From positions 248,001 through 312,000 of the forward strand of contig NZ_CP031423.1 of NCBI RefSeq assembly GCF_003991875.1: a DNA stretch of 64,000 nucleotides, read 5' to 3'. This DNA comes from Microbacterium lemovicicum. Its GTDB lineage: Bacteria > Actinomycetota > Actinomycetes > Actinomycetales > Microbacteriaceae. Shown piece by piece: positions 29,016-37,705 of this stretch (the first letter of the stretch is position 1; each line of letters opens with the position of its first letter). The notes below the pieces were generated by a model. That model was given only the letters and a program-made list of their open reading frames with translations, was not told the DNA's origin and did not search any database. Both the position numbers and the translations under genes were made by a program.

Positions 29016-30566
29016 TCAGCGGCGTTCGCCGAAGACGTCCTTCTCCATCGCGTCGTAGCCCTCGGCCTGCGGGTCGCCGTGCTGACCCCCGGACAGGGCG
29101 TACTCCTCCTCCGGCGAGAGCACCAGGCGGTGCCGGAAGAACAGGGCGAAGCCCAGCAGGATCACGACGTACACGATGACGATCGCTATGATGGCGGGTC
29201 CGAACGTGGGGTTCAGCAGGAACCCGACGAAGATGAGCGCGGAGATCGCCGCGGCCAGCACCGCTCCGGGGACGCCCCACGGGCTGCGGTACGGGCGGTG
29301 GGCGTTCGGGAACTTCCTGCGGAGGATGACGAACGAGATCATCTGCAGCAGGTAGGCCAGGACGGCGCCCCACACGGCGATGTTCAGCACGATCGCGCCG
29401 GCGAGCGCCCCGGCGCCCTCGTTGAGCGTGGCCAGCACGTCCAGCACCACCAGCGCGACGAAGCCGATGACCGCGCCCACGATGAGGGCGACCCACGGTG
29501 TCTGGCGCTTGCCGGTGAGCGAGAGGAACTGCGGGTAGTAGCCGGCCCGCGAGAGCGAGTACATGTTGCGGCCGTAGGCGAACATGATGCCCTGCAGCGA
29601 GGCGAGGAGGCCGATGAGGGCGAACAGGGCCAGCACGGCCGCCGCCTGGTCGCCGACCATGGCGCGGAAGCCGTTGAGCAGCGGCTCACCCTGGTCGGGC
29701 GCGCCCATCGCCTCGGAGCCGATCAGCGCCGTGTTGAAGAAGAGCACCAGCAGGCCGGTGACGATGAGGGTGCCGCGGGCCCAGAAGCCGGCCTTGGGGA
29801 TGTCGCGGACCGGGTCGTGGGCCTCCTCCGCGGCCAGCGGAAGCTCCTCGATGCCGAGGAAGAACCACATCGCGAACGGGAGGGCGAACAGGATCGGCAG
29901 CACGCCGTGGGGGAGGAACTCGTTCCAGCCCGGGTCGGGGGCGATGTTCCACAGCGAGCTCCAGTCGAGCGCCGGGGAGAAGATCGCCATGCCCGTGAAG
30001 ACCAGCAGGATGCCGATGGAGATGATCGACACGACGATCGCGAAGCGGAAGGAGATGCTCGCGCCGGCAGAGTTCAGGGCGATGAAGACGCCGTACAGGA
30101 TGATGTACAGCACCCATCCGGGCAGGGTGATGCCCAGCAGCGACTCGAGGATGCCGTTGGCATAGCTCGCCGAGAAGTAGACGATCACGGCCGTGGTCGC
30201 GACGTACTCGATCGTCTCGGCGGCGCCGGTGATCAGGCCGCCCCACGGTCCCATGGCGGAACGGGCGAAGGAGTAGGCGCCGCCCGTGTGAGGCATGGCG
30301 GCCGCCATCTCGCCGATCGAGAAGATCATGCCGTAGTACATGAGCACGAGGATCGCGAAGGCGATCAGCATGCCCCCGAATCCGGCGAAGCCGATGCCGA
30401 AGTTCCACCCGGAGAAGTCGCCGGAGATGACGGCGGCCACGGCGAGCCCCCACAATCCCCAGACCCCGGCCGAGCGCTTCAGCGTGCGCTTCTCGAAATA
30501 GCCCTGTCCGGCGCGCGTATAGGTCGCGCCGGCGACCTTCCGGCCGCCGCTGCTCTCGTGAGACAT
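29016..30566 (-). CDS. APC superfamily permease, ethanolamine permease-like (EutP type)
   Basis: A 516-residue transporter with 12 predicted membrane helices. The N-terminal block AGVWGLWGLAVAAVISGDFS and GWNFGIGFAGFGG, then GEMAAAMPHTGGAYSFAR, is typical of the ethanolamine permease branch of the amino acid-polyamine-organocation family. The conserved middle segment is FFLGIEELPLAAEEAHDPVR. I chose the ATG at 30566 with GGAGG just upstream. It is divergent from a glutamine-synthetase-like gene, so it probably imports that enzyme's amine substrate, ethanolamine or another small amine. Confidence 0.82.
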   Translation of the reverse strand: MSHESSGGRKVAGATYTRAGQGYFEKRTLKRSAGVWGLWGLAVAAVISGDFSGWNFGIGFAGFGGMLIAFAILVLMYYGMIFSIGEMAAAMPHTGGAYSFARSAMGPWGGLITGAAETIEYVATTAVIVYFSASYANGILESLLGITLPGWVLYIILYGVFIALNSAGASISFRFAIVVSIISIGILLVFTGMAIFSPALDWSSLWNIAPDPGWNEFLPHGVLPILFALPFAMWFFLGIEELPLAAEEAHDPVRDIPKAGFWARGTLIVTGLLVLFFNTALIGSEAMGAPDQGEPLLNGFRAMVGDQAAAVLALFALIGLLASLQGIMFAYGRNMYSLSRAGYYPQFLSLTGKRQTPWVALIVGAVIGFVALVVLDVLATLNEGAGALAGAIVLNIAVWGAVLAYLLQMISFVILRRKFPNAHRPYRSPWGVPGAVLAAAISALIFVGFLLNPTFGPAIIAIVIVYVVILLGFALFFRHRLVLSPEEEYALSGGQHGDPQAEGYDAMEKDVFGERR

Positions 30567-30722
30567 CCATCCTCCGGGGGTTCGGGTGGCGCGCTCGACG
30601 GCGCGTGGCCCCATGCTGATGCCTATTGGTACCCCATGTCTACCTTTGCGTGTAAGTTCCTCGTTACGATCACTCGACGGATGCGCACGGCGTCCGGCGT
30701 CGACGACGAGAGGGCGCAGCAC
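30567..30722. promoter_or_regulatory. Divergent promoter region of the permease and ligase genes
   Basis: A 156-base gap that must hold promoters for both directions. It contains GGTA (30628) and TACC (30641) as an inverted pair around ATTGGTACCCCATGTCTACC, a possible operator. It does not match the usual FadR-type GntR box, so assignment to the GntR gene at the far end of the cluster is unproven. Confidence 0.35.
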
Positions 30723-32078
30723 ATGCCGGGAAACCTCAGCGTGACCGACCTGAAGGCCGACATCGCATCGGGAGCCGTCGACACGGTGATCCTCGCGTTC
30801 GCCGACGCGCAGGGACGCCTCGTCGGCAAGCGGGTCGCCGGGCGCTTCTTCGCGGAGGAGGTGCTGGGGCACGGCGCGGAGGCCTGCAACTACCTGCTCT
30901 CGGTGGACGTCGACATGAACACCGTCGACGGATATCCCATGGCCAGCTGGGAGACCGGCTACGGCGACATGGTGCTCTCGCCCGACCTCTCGACGCTGCG
31001 CCGGATCCCCTGGCTCCCCGCGACCGCGCTGGTCATGGCCGACCTCCAGTGGGAGAACGGCGACCGCGTCGTGCAGTCGCCCCGCGACATCCTGGATCGC
31101 CAGCGTGCGCGCCTGGCCGACCGGGGCCTCACGGCCTACGCCGGCACGGAGCTCGAGTTCATCGTGTTCGACGACTCCTTCCGGGACGCCTGGGCGAAGG
31201 GCTACACGGGACTGCAGCCCGCGACGGACTACAACGTCGACTACAACATCCTCGCCTCCACCCGCATGGAGCCGCTGCTGCGCGACATACGCAACGGGAT
31301 GGAGGGCGCAGGCCTCTACTGCGAGGGCGTGAAGGGCGAGTGCAACTTCGGCCAGCAGGAGATCGCGTTCCGCTTCGCCGAGGCGCAGGAGACCGCCGAC
31401 CAGCACGCGATCTACAAGAACGGTGCGAAGGAGATCGCCGACACGCACGGCAAGTCGCTGACGTTCATGGCGAAGTTCAACGAGCGCGAGGGCAACAGCT
31501 GCCACATCCACCTCTCGGTCCGCGGCGACGGCGGCGAGGCGGTGATGGCCGGTGACGGAGATCACGGCTTCAGCCCGTTCATGGAGCACTGGATCGCGGG
31601 CATCCTCGCGACGCTGCGCGAGTTCACCCTCCTGCTGGCGCCGAACATCAACTCCTACAAGCGCTTCGCGAAGGGCTCCTTCGCCCCGACCGGCATCGCG
31701 TGGGGCATCGACAACCGCACGTGCGCGCTGCGCGTGGTCGGCCACGGCGGTTCGCTGCGCGTGGAGAACCGCGTGCCCGGCGGGGACGTGAACCCCTACC
31801 TCGCCATCGCGGCCATCATCGCCGGCGGCCTGCACGGCGTCGAGAACGAGCTGCCGCTGCCCGACCCGCTCGCCGGCAACGCCTACGCGGCCGGCGTCGA
31901 CCACCTGCCGACGACGCTGCGGGAGGCCGCGCAGCTGTTCAGCGAGTCCTCCGTGGCGCGGGCGGCGTTCGGTGACGACATGGTCGAGCACTACCTGAAT
32001 CAGGCGCGCATCGAGGTCGAGGCCTACGACGCCGCCGTCACCGACTGGGAGCGTGTGCGTGGTTTCGAGCGTCTCTGA
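30723..32078 (+). CDS. Glutamine synthetase-like gamma-glutamyl-amine ligase
   Basis: A 451-residue member of the glutamine synthetase fold, of the GlnT/GlnA4/PuuA type that joins glutamate to an amine other than ammonia. Seen: ELEFIVFDD and GECNFGQQEIAFRFAEA with metal-binding Glu, KFNEREGNSCHIHLSV with the nucleotide-site His, APNINSYKRFAKGSFAP, and DNRTCALRVVG. The tyrosine adenylylation site of GlnA was not found. Next to an ethanolamine-type permease it is most like Streptomyces GlnA4. I chose the ATG at 30723; an in-frame ATG at 30681 lacks a ribosome site. Confidence 0.85.
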   Translation: MPGNLSVTDLKADIASGAVDTVILAFADAQGRLVGKRVAGRFFAEEVLGHGAEACNYLLSVDVDMNTVDGYPMASWETGYGDMVLSPDLSTLRRIPWLPATALVMADLQWENGDRVVQSPRDILDRQRARLADRGLTAYAGTELEFIVFDDSFRDAWAKGYTGLQPATDYNVDYNILASTRMEPLLRDIRNGMEGAGLYCEGVKGECNFGQQEIAFRFAEAQETADQHAIYKNGAKEIADTHGKSLTFMAKFNEREGNSCHIHLSVRGDGGEAVMAGDGDHGFSPFMEHWIAGILATLREFTLLLAPNINSYKRFAKGSFAPTGIAWGIDNRTCALRVVGHGGSLRVENRVPGGDVNPYLAIAAIIAGGLHGVENELPLPDPLAGNAYAAGVDHLPTTLREAAQLFSESSVARAAFGDDMVEHYLNQARIEVEAYDAAVTDWERVRGFERL

Positions 32079-32835
32079 CCGCCCACCGGTCATCGGACTG
32101 ACGACCTACCTCGAGCGAGCGACGCAGGGCGTCTGGGACGTCCGCGCCGCCTTCCTGCCTCAGCAGTACTTCGACTCCGTGACCGCATCCGGCGGCGTCG
32201 CGGTGCTGCTGCCGCCGCAGCACGCGACGGATCCCGAGATGGTGGATGCCGCGGCATCCGCCGTCCTGGACGGCATCGACGGGCTCATCCTCACCGGCGG
32301 CATGGACGTGCAGCCGGAGCTGTACGGCGCGGAGCGCGACCCGCGCACCGATCCTGCCCGGCCCGATCGCGACGCGTGGGAGCTCGCCCTGTACCGCGGA
32401 GCGGAGGCCCGGCGCCTGCCGGTGCTCGCCATCTGCCGCGGGCTGCAGCTGGTGAACGTCGCGCGGGGCGGCACGCTGCACCAGCATCTTCCCGAGGCGC
32501 TCGGCACGGAGCGCTATCGCGTCGGCGGCGGCGTCTTCGCGACGAACACCGTCGAGGTCGCCATGGACTCGCGACTGGCCGGGATGCTGGGCGCCGGCCC
32601 CTTCGCCGTGCACAGCTACCACCACCAGGGCGTCGACCGGCTCGGCGACGGCCTCGTGCCGGTCGCCGCCGCCGACGACGGCCTCGTGCAGGCGTTCGAG
32701 TCGGGCCCGGGGGAGTCGTACCTGATCGGCGTGCAGTGGCACCCCGAGGAGAACATCGAGGACCGGCGGCTGTTCGCCGGTCTCGTCGGCGAAGCGGAGC
32801 GCTACGCGGCCGCCCGGACAGGAGTGCACGCATGA
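32059..32835 (+). CDS. Gamma-glutamyl hydrolase, class I glutamine amidotransferase-like (PuuD type)
   Basis: Releases glutamate from a gamma-glutamyl amine or amino acid. The 258-residue protein has LILTGGMDVQPELYG, the nucleophile elbow with Cys126 in AICRGLQLVNVARGG, and the catalytic His in VQWHPEE. The assignment is to the peptidase C26/PuuD family. The GTG at 32059 has GGGAG 7 bases upstream; the first in-frame GTG is 6 bases earlier. It overlaps the ligase gene by 20 bases and the following aldehyde dehydrogenase by 4. Confidence 0.88.
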   Translation: MVSSVSDRPPVIGLTTYLERATQGVWDVRAAFLPQQYFDSVTASGGVAVLLPPQHATDPEMVDAAASAVLDGIDGLILTGGMDVQPELYGAERDPRTDPARPDRDAWELALYRGAEARRLPVLAICRGLQLVNVARGGTLHQHLPEALGTERYRVGGGVFATNTVEVAMDSRLAGMLGAGPFAVHSYHHQGVDRLGDGLVPVAAADDGLVQAFESGPGESYLIGVQWHPEENIEDRRLFAGLVGEAERYAAARTGVHA

Positions 32836-34187
32836 CCGCCACCTTCACGCTGATCGATCCGTCGACCGGCCAGGCGTTCCAGGAGGTGCCGCGGGCCTCC
32901 GTCGAGGAGGTCGACGAGGTCATCGCACGGGCCGTCGCCGTGCAGCGGACCTGGGCGGACCTCGCGCCGCTGGCGCGCGCCGATGCCCTGCGCCGCTTCG
33001 CGCGGGTCGTCGAGGAGCATGTCGAGGAGCTGGCCCGGCTCGAGGTGCGGAACTCCGGCCACCCCATCGAGTCTGCCCGCTGGGAGGCGTCGCACGTCGC
33101 CCAGGTGCTGAACTTCTACGCCGGTGCGCCGGAGCGGCTCTCGGGGCAGCAGATCCCCGTGAGCGGCGGGCTGGACGTGACCTTCCATGAGCCCTACGGC
33201 GTGGTGGGCATCATCGTGCCGTGGAACTTCCCGATGACGATCGCGTCGTGGGGCTTCGCCCCGGCGCTCGCCGCGGGCAACGCCGTCGTGCTGAAGCCCG
33301 CAGAGCTCACCTCGCTCACGGCGGTGCGTCTGGGCGAGCTCGCCGTCGAGGCGGGGCTGCCGGAGGGGCTCTTCGCCGTCGTCACGGGCGCAGGCTCGGT
33401 CGTCGGGGAGCGGTTCGTCACGCATCCGGACGTGCGCAAGGTCGTCTTCACCGGCTCGACCGAGGTGGGCGTCTCGGTGGCCGCGGGGTGCGCGCAGGGG
33501 CTGAAGCCCGTGACGCTGGAGCTCGGCGGGAAGAGCGCGAACATCGTCTTCGACGACGCCGACCTCGAGCTCGCGGCGCAGTCGGCGCCGGCATCGGTCT
33601 TCGACAACGCGGGGCAGGACTGCTGTGCCCGCAGCCGCATCCTCGTGCAGCGGTCGGTCTACGACCGGTTCCTCGAGCTGCTCGAGCCGGCCGTCGCGGC
33701 GTGGCAGGTCGGGGATCCCCGCCTGGAGTCGACGCAGATGGGCCCGCTCATCTCCGCGTCGCACCGCGACTCGGTCGCGTCCTTCCTCGACGGCGCCGAC
33801 GTCGCGTTCCGCGGGTCGGCGCCGGAGGGCGACGGGTTCTGGTTCGCGCCGGCCGTCGTGCTGGCGGACCGCCGAGACCGCATCGCGCAGGAGGAGATCT
33901 TCGGGCCGGTCGTCGCGGTCATGCCGTTCGACGACGAGGCGGACGGCATCCGTCTGGCCAACGACACCGTCTACGGCCTCGCGGGCTCGATCTGGACGGA
34001 GAACCTCGGACGCGCGATGCGTGTCTCGCGGGCGGTGAAGAGCGGCGTGCTGTCGGTGAACTCGCACGCGTCGGTGCGCTACTGGACGCCGTTCGGCGGC
34101 ATGAAGGCGTCGGGACTCGGACGCGAGCTCGGCCCGGACGCGGCCGAGCACTTCACCGAGACGAAGAACGTGTTCTTCGCGACGTGA
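32832..34187 (+). CDS. NAD(P)-dependent aldehyde dehydrogenase
   Basis: A 451-residue enzyme, slightly shorter than the usual 475-495 and trimmed at the N-terminus. Seen: IIVPWNFPMTIASWGFAPAL, VFTGSTEVG, the catalytic Glu in LELGGKSAN, and the nucleophile Cys in GQDCCARSRI. The C-terminal PFGGMKASGLGRELG is normal. In context it should oxidise a gamma-glutamyl aminoaldehyde to the acid, the PuuC-like step. The ATG overlaps the hydrolase stop. Confidence 0.88.
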   Translation: MTATFTLIDPSTGQAFQEVPRASVEEVDEVIARAVAVQRTWADLAPLARADALRRFARVVEEHVEELARLEVRNSGHPIESARWEASHVAQVLNFYAGAPERLSGQQIPVSGGLDVTFHEPYGVVGIIVPWNFPMTIASWGFAPALAAGNAVVLKPAELTSLTAVRLGELAVEAGLPEGLFAVVTGAGSVVGERFVTHPDVRKVVFTGSTEVGVSVAAGCAQGLKPVTLELGGKSANIVFDDADLELAAQSAPASVFDNAGQDCCARSRILVQRSVYDRFLELLEPAVAAWQVGDPRLESTQMGPLISASHRDSVASFLDGADVAFRGSAPEGDGFWFAPAVVLADRRDRIAQEEIFGPVVAVMPFDDEADGIRLANDTVYGLAGSIWTENLGRAMRVSRAVKSGVLSVNSHASVRYWTPFGGMKASGLGRELGPDAAEHFTETKNVFFAT

Positions 34188-34233
34188 TCCCCCTGTCTCC
34201 TCACGTTCCCCCCTCTACCGAAGGAATCGCACC

Positions 34234-35013
34234 ATGACCATCGACCTCACGCAGCGCCTCAAGGACAGGGTCGCGATCATCACGGGCGGGGGGTCCGGCA
34301 TCGGACTGGCCACGGCCCGCCGCTTCGCCGCGGAGGGCGCGAAGGTCGTCATCGCCGACGTGGATCCCACGGCGGGCGAGGCGGCTGCGGCCGAGGTGGG
34401 CGGCGTCTACCGTCGCGTGAACGTCGCGGACGAAGCATCCGTCGACGCGCTCTTCGACGGCGTCGCGGAGGAGTTCGGCCGCCTGGACATCGCGTTCAAC
34501 AACGCCGGCATCTCGCCCGCCGATGACGACTCGATCGAGACGACCGAGCTGCCCGCATGGGATCGCGTGCAGGACGTGAACCTCAAGAGCGTCTACCTGT
34601 GCTCGCGCGCGGCGCTGCGGCACATGGTGCCCGCCGGCCGCGGTTCGATCATCAACACGGCGTCGTTCGTGGCGCTGCTGGGGTCGGCGACGTCGCAGAT
34701 CAGCTACACCGCGTCGAAGGGCGGGGTGCTCGCCATGACCCGCGAGCTCGGCGTGCAGTTCGCCCGCCAGGGGGTGCGGGTGAACGCGCTGTGCCCGGGG
34801 CCGGTGAACACTCCGCTGCTGCAGGAGCTCTTCGCGAAGGACCCGGAGCGCGCGCAGCGTCGTCTCGTGCACGTGCCGATGGGCCGGTTCGCCGAGCCCG
34901 AGGAGCTCGCCGCCGCTGTGGCCTTCCTCGCATCCGATGACGCGTCGTTCATCACGGCCTCGTCGTTCGTGGTGGACGGCGGCATCACCAACGCCTACGT
35001 CACGCCGCTCTGA
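34234..35013 (+). CDS. Short-chain dehydrogenase/reductase
   Basis: Classical SDR of 259 residues: cofactor motif TGGGSGIG, NNAGIS, the active-site Ser in INTASFVALLGS, and YTASK with the catalytic Tyr and Lys. IADVD at the end of the second strand favours NAD(H). The last residues DGGITNAYVTPL are typical. It sits 46 bases after the aldehyde dehydrogenase with its own ribosome site (GAAGGAA). In this cluster it could oxidise the hydroxyl of a gamma-glutamyl amino alcohol. That role is inference. Confidence 0.87.
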   Translation: MTIDLTQRLKDRVAIITGGGSGIGLATARRFAAEGAKVVIADVDPTAGEAAAAEVGGVYRRVNVADEASVDALFDGVAEEFGRLDIAFNNAGISPADDDSIETTELPAWDRVQDVNLKSVYLCSRAALRHMVPAGRGSIINTASFVALLGSATSQISYTASKGGVLAMTRELGVQFARQGVRVNALCPGPVNTPLLQELFAKDPERAQRRLVHVPMGRFAEPEELAAAVAFLASDDASFITASSFVVDGGITNAYVTPL

Positions 35014-35044
35014 TGAGCGCCGCGGGGCGGGACCGGAACCGGCC

Positions 35045-35758
35045 GTGACGGAGGCGCCGCTCGAGGAGGTGCACCGGGCGGTCTACCGCCCGGTGCGCGA
35101 GGGGAACGCGCTCGAGGACACCGTCGCCCGCCTCGTGCAGACCCTGCGGCTCGGGGTGGTGGCGCCGGGCGAGTCGCTGCCGCCGGAGCGCGAGCTCGCG
35201 TCGCGCTTCGCCGTGAGCCGCGACACCGTCCGCGACGCGATCAAGGAGCTCGCCGACGCCGGCTACCTCGTGCGCCGGCGCGGACGATACGGCGGAACCT
35301 TCGTCGCCGACCCGGTGCCGCCGCCCGCGCACTCGACCGCGACGCCGGCCGAGATCGACGACATCCTCGGGCTGCGGCGCGTCCTGGAGGCCGGTGCGGC
35401 GCGCGCCGCCGCCGAGCGGACCTTCTCCGCCGAGGAGCGCGCGGCGCTGTGGGCGCGTCACGAGGCGACGGTCGCCGCCGGAGCGGGCGAGTACCGCCGG
35501 GCGGACACCCTCCTGCATCTCGCGATCGCCGAGGCGGCCGGCATCCCGTCGCTCGTTCCGCTGATCGCCGAGAACCGGGCGCAGGTGAACGTCTGGCTCG
35601 ACACGTTCCCGCTGCTGCCCCGCAACATCGAGCACTCCAACGCGCAGCACGAGCAGGTGGTGACGGCGATCCTGTCGGGGCGGGCGGATGCGGCCGAGGC
35701 ATGCGTGCTCGCGCATCTGGCCGGGTCCGAGGCACTGCTGCGCGGATTCCTCGCCTGA
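35045..35758 (+). CDS. GntR family regulator, FadR/FCD subfamily
   Basis: A 237-residue regulator with the winged HTH (GESLPPERELASRFAVSRDT, VRDAIKELADAGYLVRRRGR) and an all-helical FCD ligand domain (DDILGLRRVLEAGAARAAAE, LLHLAIAEAAGIPSLV). The FCD metal site His residues are visible in NAQHEQVVTAI. The GTG start at 35045 is the best in-frame choice but has only a weak ribosome site. It ends the amine-catabolic cluster and probably regulates it. Confidence 0.82.
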   Translation: MTEAPLEEVHRAVYRPVREGNALEDTVARLVQTLRLGVVAPGESLPPERELASRFAVSRDTVRDAIKELADAGYLVRRRGRYGGTFVADPVPPPAHSTATPAEIDDILGLRRVLEAGAARAAAERTFSAEERAALWARHEATVAAGAGEYRRADTLLHLAIAEAAGIPSLVPLIAENRAQVNVWLDTFPLLPRNIEHSNAQHEQVVTAILSGRADAAEACVLAHLAGSEALLRGFLA

Positions 35759-35768
35759 CCCGCGCGGC

Positions 35769-35774
35769 TACCCT
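35769..35774 (+). promoter_or_regulatory. Leaderless-type -10 (TACCCT)
   Basis: TACCCT, 6 bases, then the ATG at 35781. Confidence 0.5.
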
Positions 35775-35780
35775 GGAACG

Positions 35781-36191
35781 ATGGCCTCCGGCAAGAAGAA
35801 GGGCGGGAAGGGCGCGCCGCTCGATTTCCGCAACACCGCGCTGACCGACGCCCTCCAGACCCAGGACATGGCGGCGGTCGCCTTCGCGCTGCGGCACGGT
35901 CCGACAGTGGTGCCGCTGATGCAGCAGGGCGACCGCGACAACCCGCTCGACTCGGGCGAGGTGTGGACGTACCGCGACCCGCGCACGGGCGACGTCGCGC
36001 TGCTGCTGTTCAGCGACGCGCTGCACAAGCCCGAGACGCTGCCGCCCGCGGTCGCCCTGCAGGGTCCGGCCTGGCTGAAGGCCTTCCTCAGCGCGCACGG
36101 CGACCAGATCACGACGGTCTTCTTCGACATCGCCGGTCCGCATCCGATGCAGGCAACGCCCGCCGACGTGATCGCGGCGCTGGAGACCTGA
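35781..36191 (+). CDS. SseB-like conserved hypothetical protein
   Basis: A 136-residue soluble protein with a Lys/Gly-rich start (ASGKKKGGKGAP), then a fold resembling the N-terminal domain of SseB: FALRHGPTVVPLMQQ, GEVWTYRDPRTGDVALLLFS and LKAFLSAHGDQITTVFFDIA. No catalytic signature is visible and the function is unknown. It stands alone between the GntR gene and radA, with a leaderless-type promoter. Confidence 0.65.
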   Translation: MASGKKKGGKGAPLDFRNTALTDALQTQDMAAVAFALRHGPTVVPLMQQGDRDNPLDSGEVWTYRDPRTGDVALLLFSDALHKPETLPPAVALQGPAWLKAFLSAHGDQITTVFFDIAGPHPMQATPADVIAALET

Positions 36192-36234
36192 CGGTCGGCG
36201 CGTTCCGGCACCCGACGAGCGGGGGCACGAGGCG

Positions 36235-37602
36235 TCAGAAGGACGGGGCGGCGTCGCCGGGGCGGGAGCGAGCCCGGGTGCGGACGTCGTTCAGCGCGCT
36301 CGAGAGCTTGGCGGAGCGGTCGTCGATCAGCTCGGAGTATCCCAGCCGCGCGGCCTCGCTGCGCCGCTGCGCGGTCTGGGTGACGGGCCGGATCTCGCCG
36401 GCGAGGCTCAGCTCGCCGATCGCGGCCAGGTGCGTGGGCGTCGACTCGTTGCGCAGCGCGCCCGCCACCGCGATGGCGATGGCGAGGTCGGCCGCGGGCT
36501 CCGTGAAGCGCACGCCGCCGACGGTCGAGACGTAGACGTCCTGGTCGGAGGTCTTCACGCCCGCCTTCTTCTCCAGCACGGCGAGCACCATCGCCACGCG
36601 GGCGGAGTCGACGCCGTTGACGATGCGCCGCGGGTTCGGGGCCGTCGAGTGGATCGTCAGCGCCTGTACCTCGACCGGCAGCGCCCGCTTGCCCTCGAGG
36701 GCGATCGCGACACACGTCCCGGGCTCGGAGATGCCCGAGCCGAGGAAGAGCCGGCTGGGATCGGGGACCTCGGCGATGCCGGACCCGGTCATGTCGAAGC
36801 ATCCGACCTCGTCCGTCGCCCCGAAGCGGTTCTTCAGTGCGCGCACGAAGCGCAGCGACGTCTGTCGGTCGCCCTCGAAGTGGCAGACGACGTCGACGAG
36901 GTGCTCGAGGATGCGCGGCCCGGCGATCGAGCCGTCTTTCGTGACGTGGCCGACGATGATGACCGGCAGGTCGCGCTCCTTCGCGATGCGGATCAGCGTG
37001 GATGCCACTTCCCGCACCTGGCCCGGATGCCCGGCCATGCCCTCCGACAGCGACGACGAGACGGTCTGCACGGAGTCGACGATGAGCAGCTCGGGGCGCA
37101 CCTCGTCGATGTTGCCGAGGATCGTCGCGAGATCGGTCTCGGCGGCGAGGTAGAGCTCGTCATGCAGCGCGCCGGTGCGCTCGGCGCGCAGGCGCACCTG
37201 GCCGATCGACTCCTCGGCGCTCGCGTAGAGCACGCGGCGACCGGCGCGGGCGCTGGCGGACGCAACCTCCAGCAGCAGGGTGGACTTGCCGACGCCCGGC
37301 TCGCCGGAGAGCAGGATGGCCGCCCCAGGCACGATGCCGCCGCCCAGCACGCGGTCGAACTCGCCGACGCCGGTGCTGCGGCGCGGGGTGTCGCGGCTGT
37401 CGACCGTGGTGATCGGCCGCGCGCGGCGATCGGCGGTCGGCGTGACGGCGGTGATCGTGCGCAGGATGCCGGTCTGCTCGGCGGCCTCGACGACCGTGCC
37501 CCACTGCTGGCATTCGCCGCAGCGACCGGCCCACTTCGACGTCGTCCAGCCGCACTCGGTGCAGCGGTACGGCGCGACGGCGGGAGCGCGACGGGTGGCC
37601 AT
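36235..37602 (-). CDS. radA: DNA repair protein RadA (Sms)
   Basis: RecA-like helicase that helps branch migration in recombinational repair. The 455-residue protein has an N-terminal zinc finger with Cys 14, 17, 28 and 31 (CTECGW, CGEC), Walker A GEPGVGKST at 100-108, the RadA-specific KNRFG motif, and a C-terminal Lon-protease-like domain (VSTVGGVRFTEPAADLAIAI, GELSLAGEIRPV). On the minus strand TAGCCT precedes the ATG by 6 bases, so the mRNA is probably leaderless. Confidence 0.96.
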   Translation of the reverse strand: MATRRAPAVAPYRCTECGWTTSKWAGRCGECQQWGTVVEAAEQTGILRTITAVTPTADRRARPITTVDSRDTPRRSTGVGEFDRVLGGGIVPGAAILLSGEPGVGKSTLLLEVASASARAGRRVLYASAEESIGQVRLRAERTGALHDELYLAAETDLATILGNIDEVRPELLIVDSVQTVSSSLSEGMAGHPGQVREVASTLIRIAKERDLPVIIVGHVTKDGSIAGPRILEHLVDVVCHFEGDRQTSLRFVRALKNRFGATDEVGCFDMTGSGIAEVPDPSRLFLGSGISEPGTCVAIALEGKRALPVEVQALTIHSTAPNPRRIVNGVDSARVAMVLAVLEKKAGVKTSDQDVYVSTVGGVRFTEPAADLAIAIAVAGALRNESTPTHLAAIGELSLAGEIRPVTQTAQRRSEAARLGYSELIDDRSAKLSSALNDVRTRARSRPGDAAPSF

Positions 37603-37608
37603 GGGTTC

Positions 37609-37614
37609 AGGCTA
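37609..37614 (-). promoter_or_regulatory. Leaderless-type -10 of radA (TAGCCT)
   Basis: TAGCCT on the minus strand, 6 bases before the radA ATG. There is no ribosome site. Confidence 0.55.
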
Positions 37615-37705
37615 GCCGCGACCCCCGACACCGCCCGGCCGCGACGCGACCACGGCGTGTGCGGCCCGCGCTCGCCCGCAGCCCGCCGGCGCCGGCCCCG
37701 CCGCG

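Noticed and set aside
30625-30646. FadR-type box for the amine cluster GntR protein
   Set aside because: The region has a GGTA/TACC dyad but does not match TNGTNNNACNA, so I left it as an unspecified candidate operator.
30681-30683. Upstream in-frame ATG as start of the GS-like ligase
   Set aside because: It has no ribosome site and the added residues do not resemble the family N-terminus; the ATG at 30723 is better.
32832-34187. Aldehyde dehydrogenase as frameshifted or truncated
   Set aside because: It is about 30 residues short at the N-terminus, but its catalytic and cofactor motifs are complete and its start is coupled to the upstream stop.
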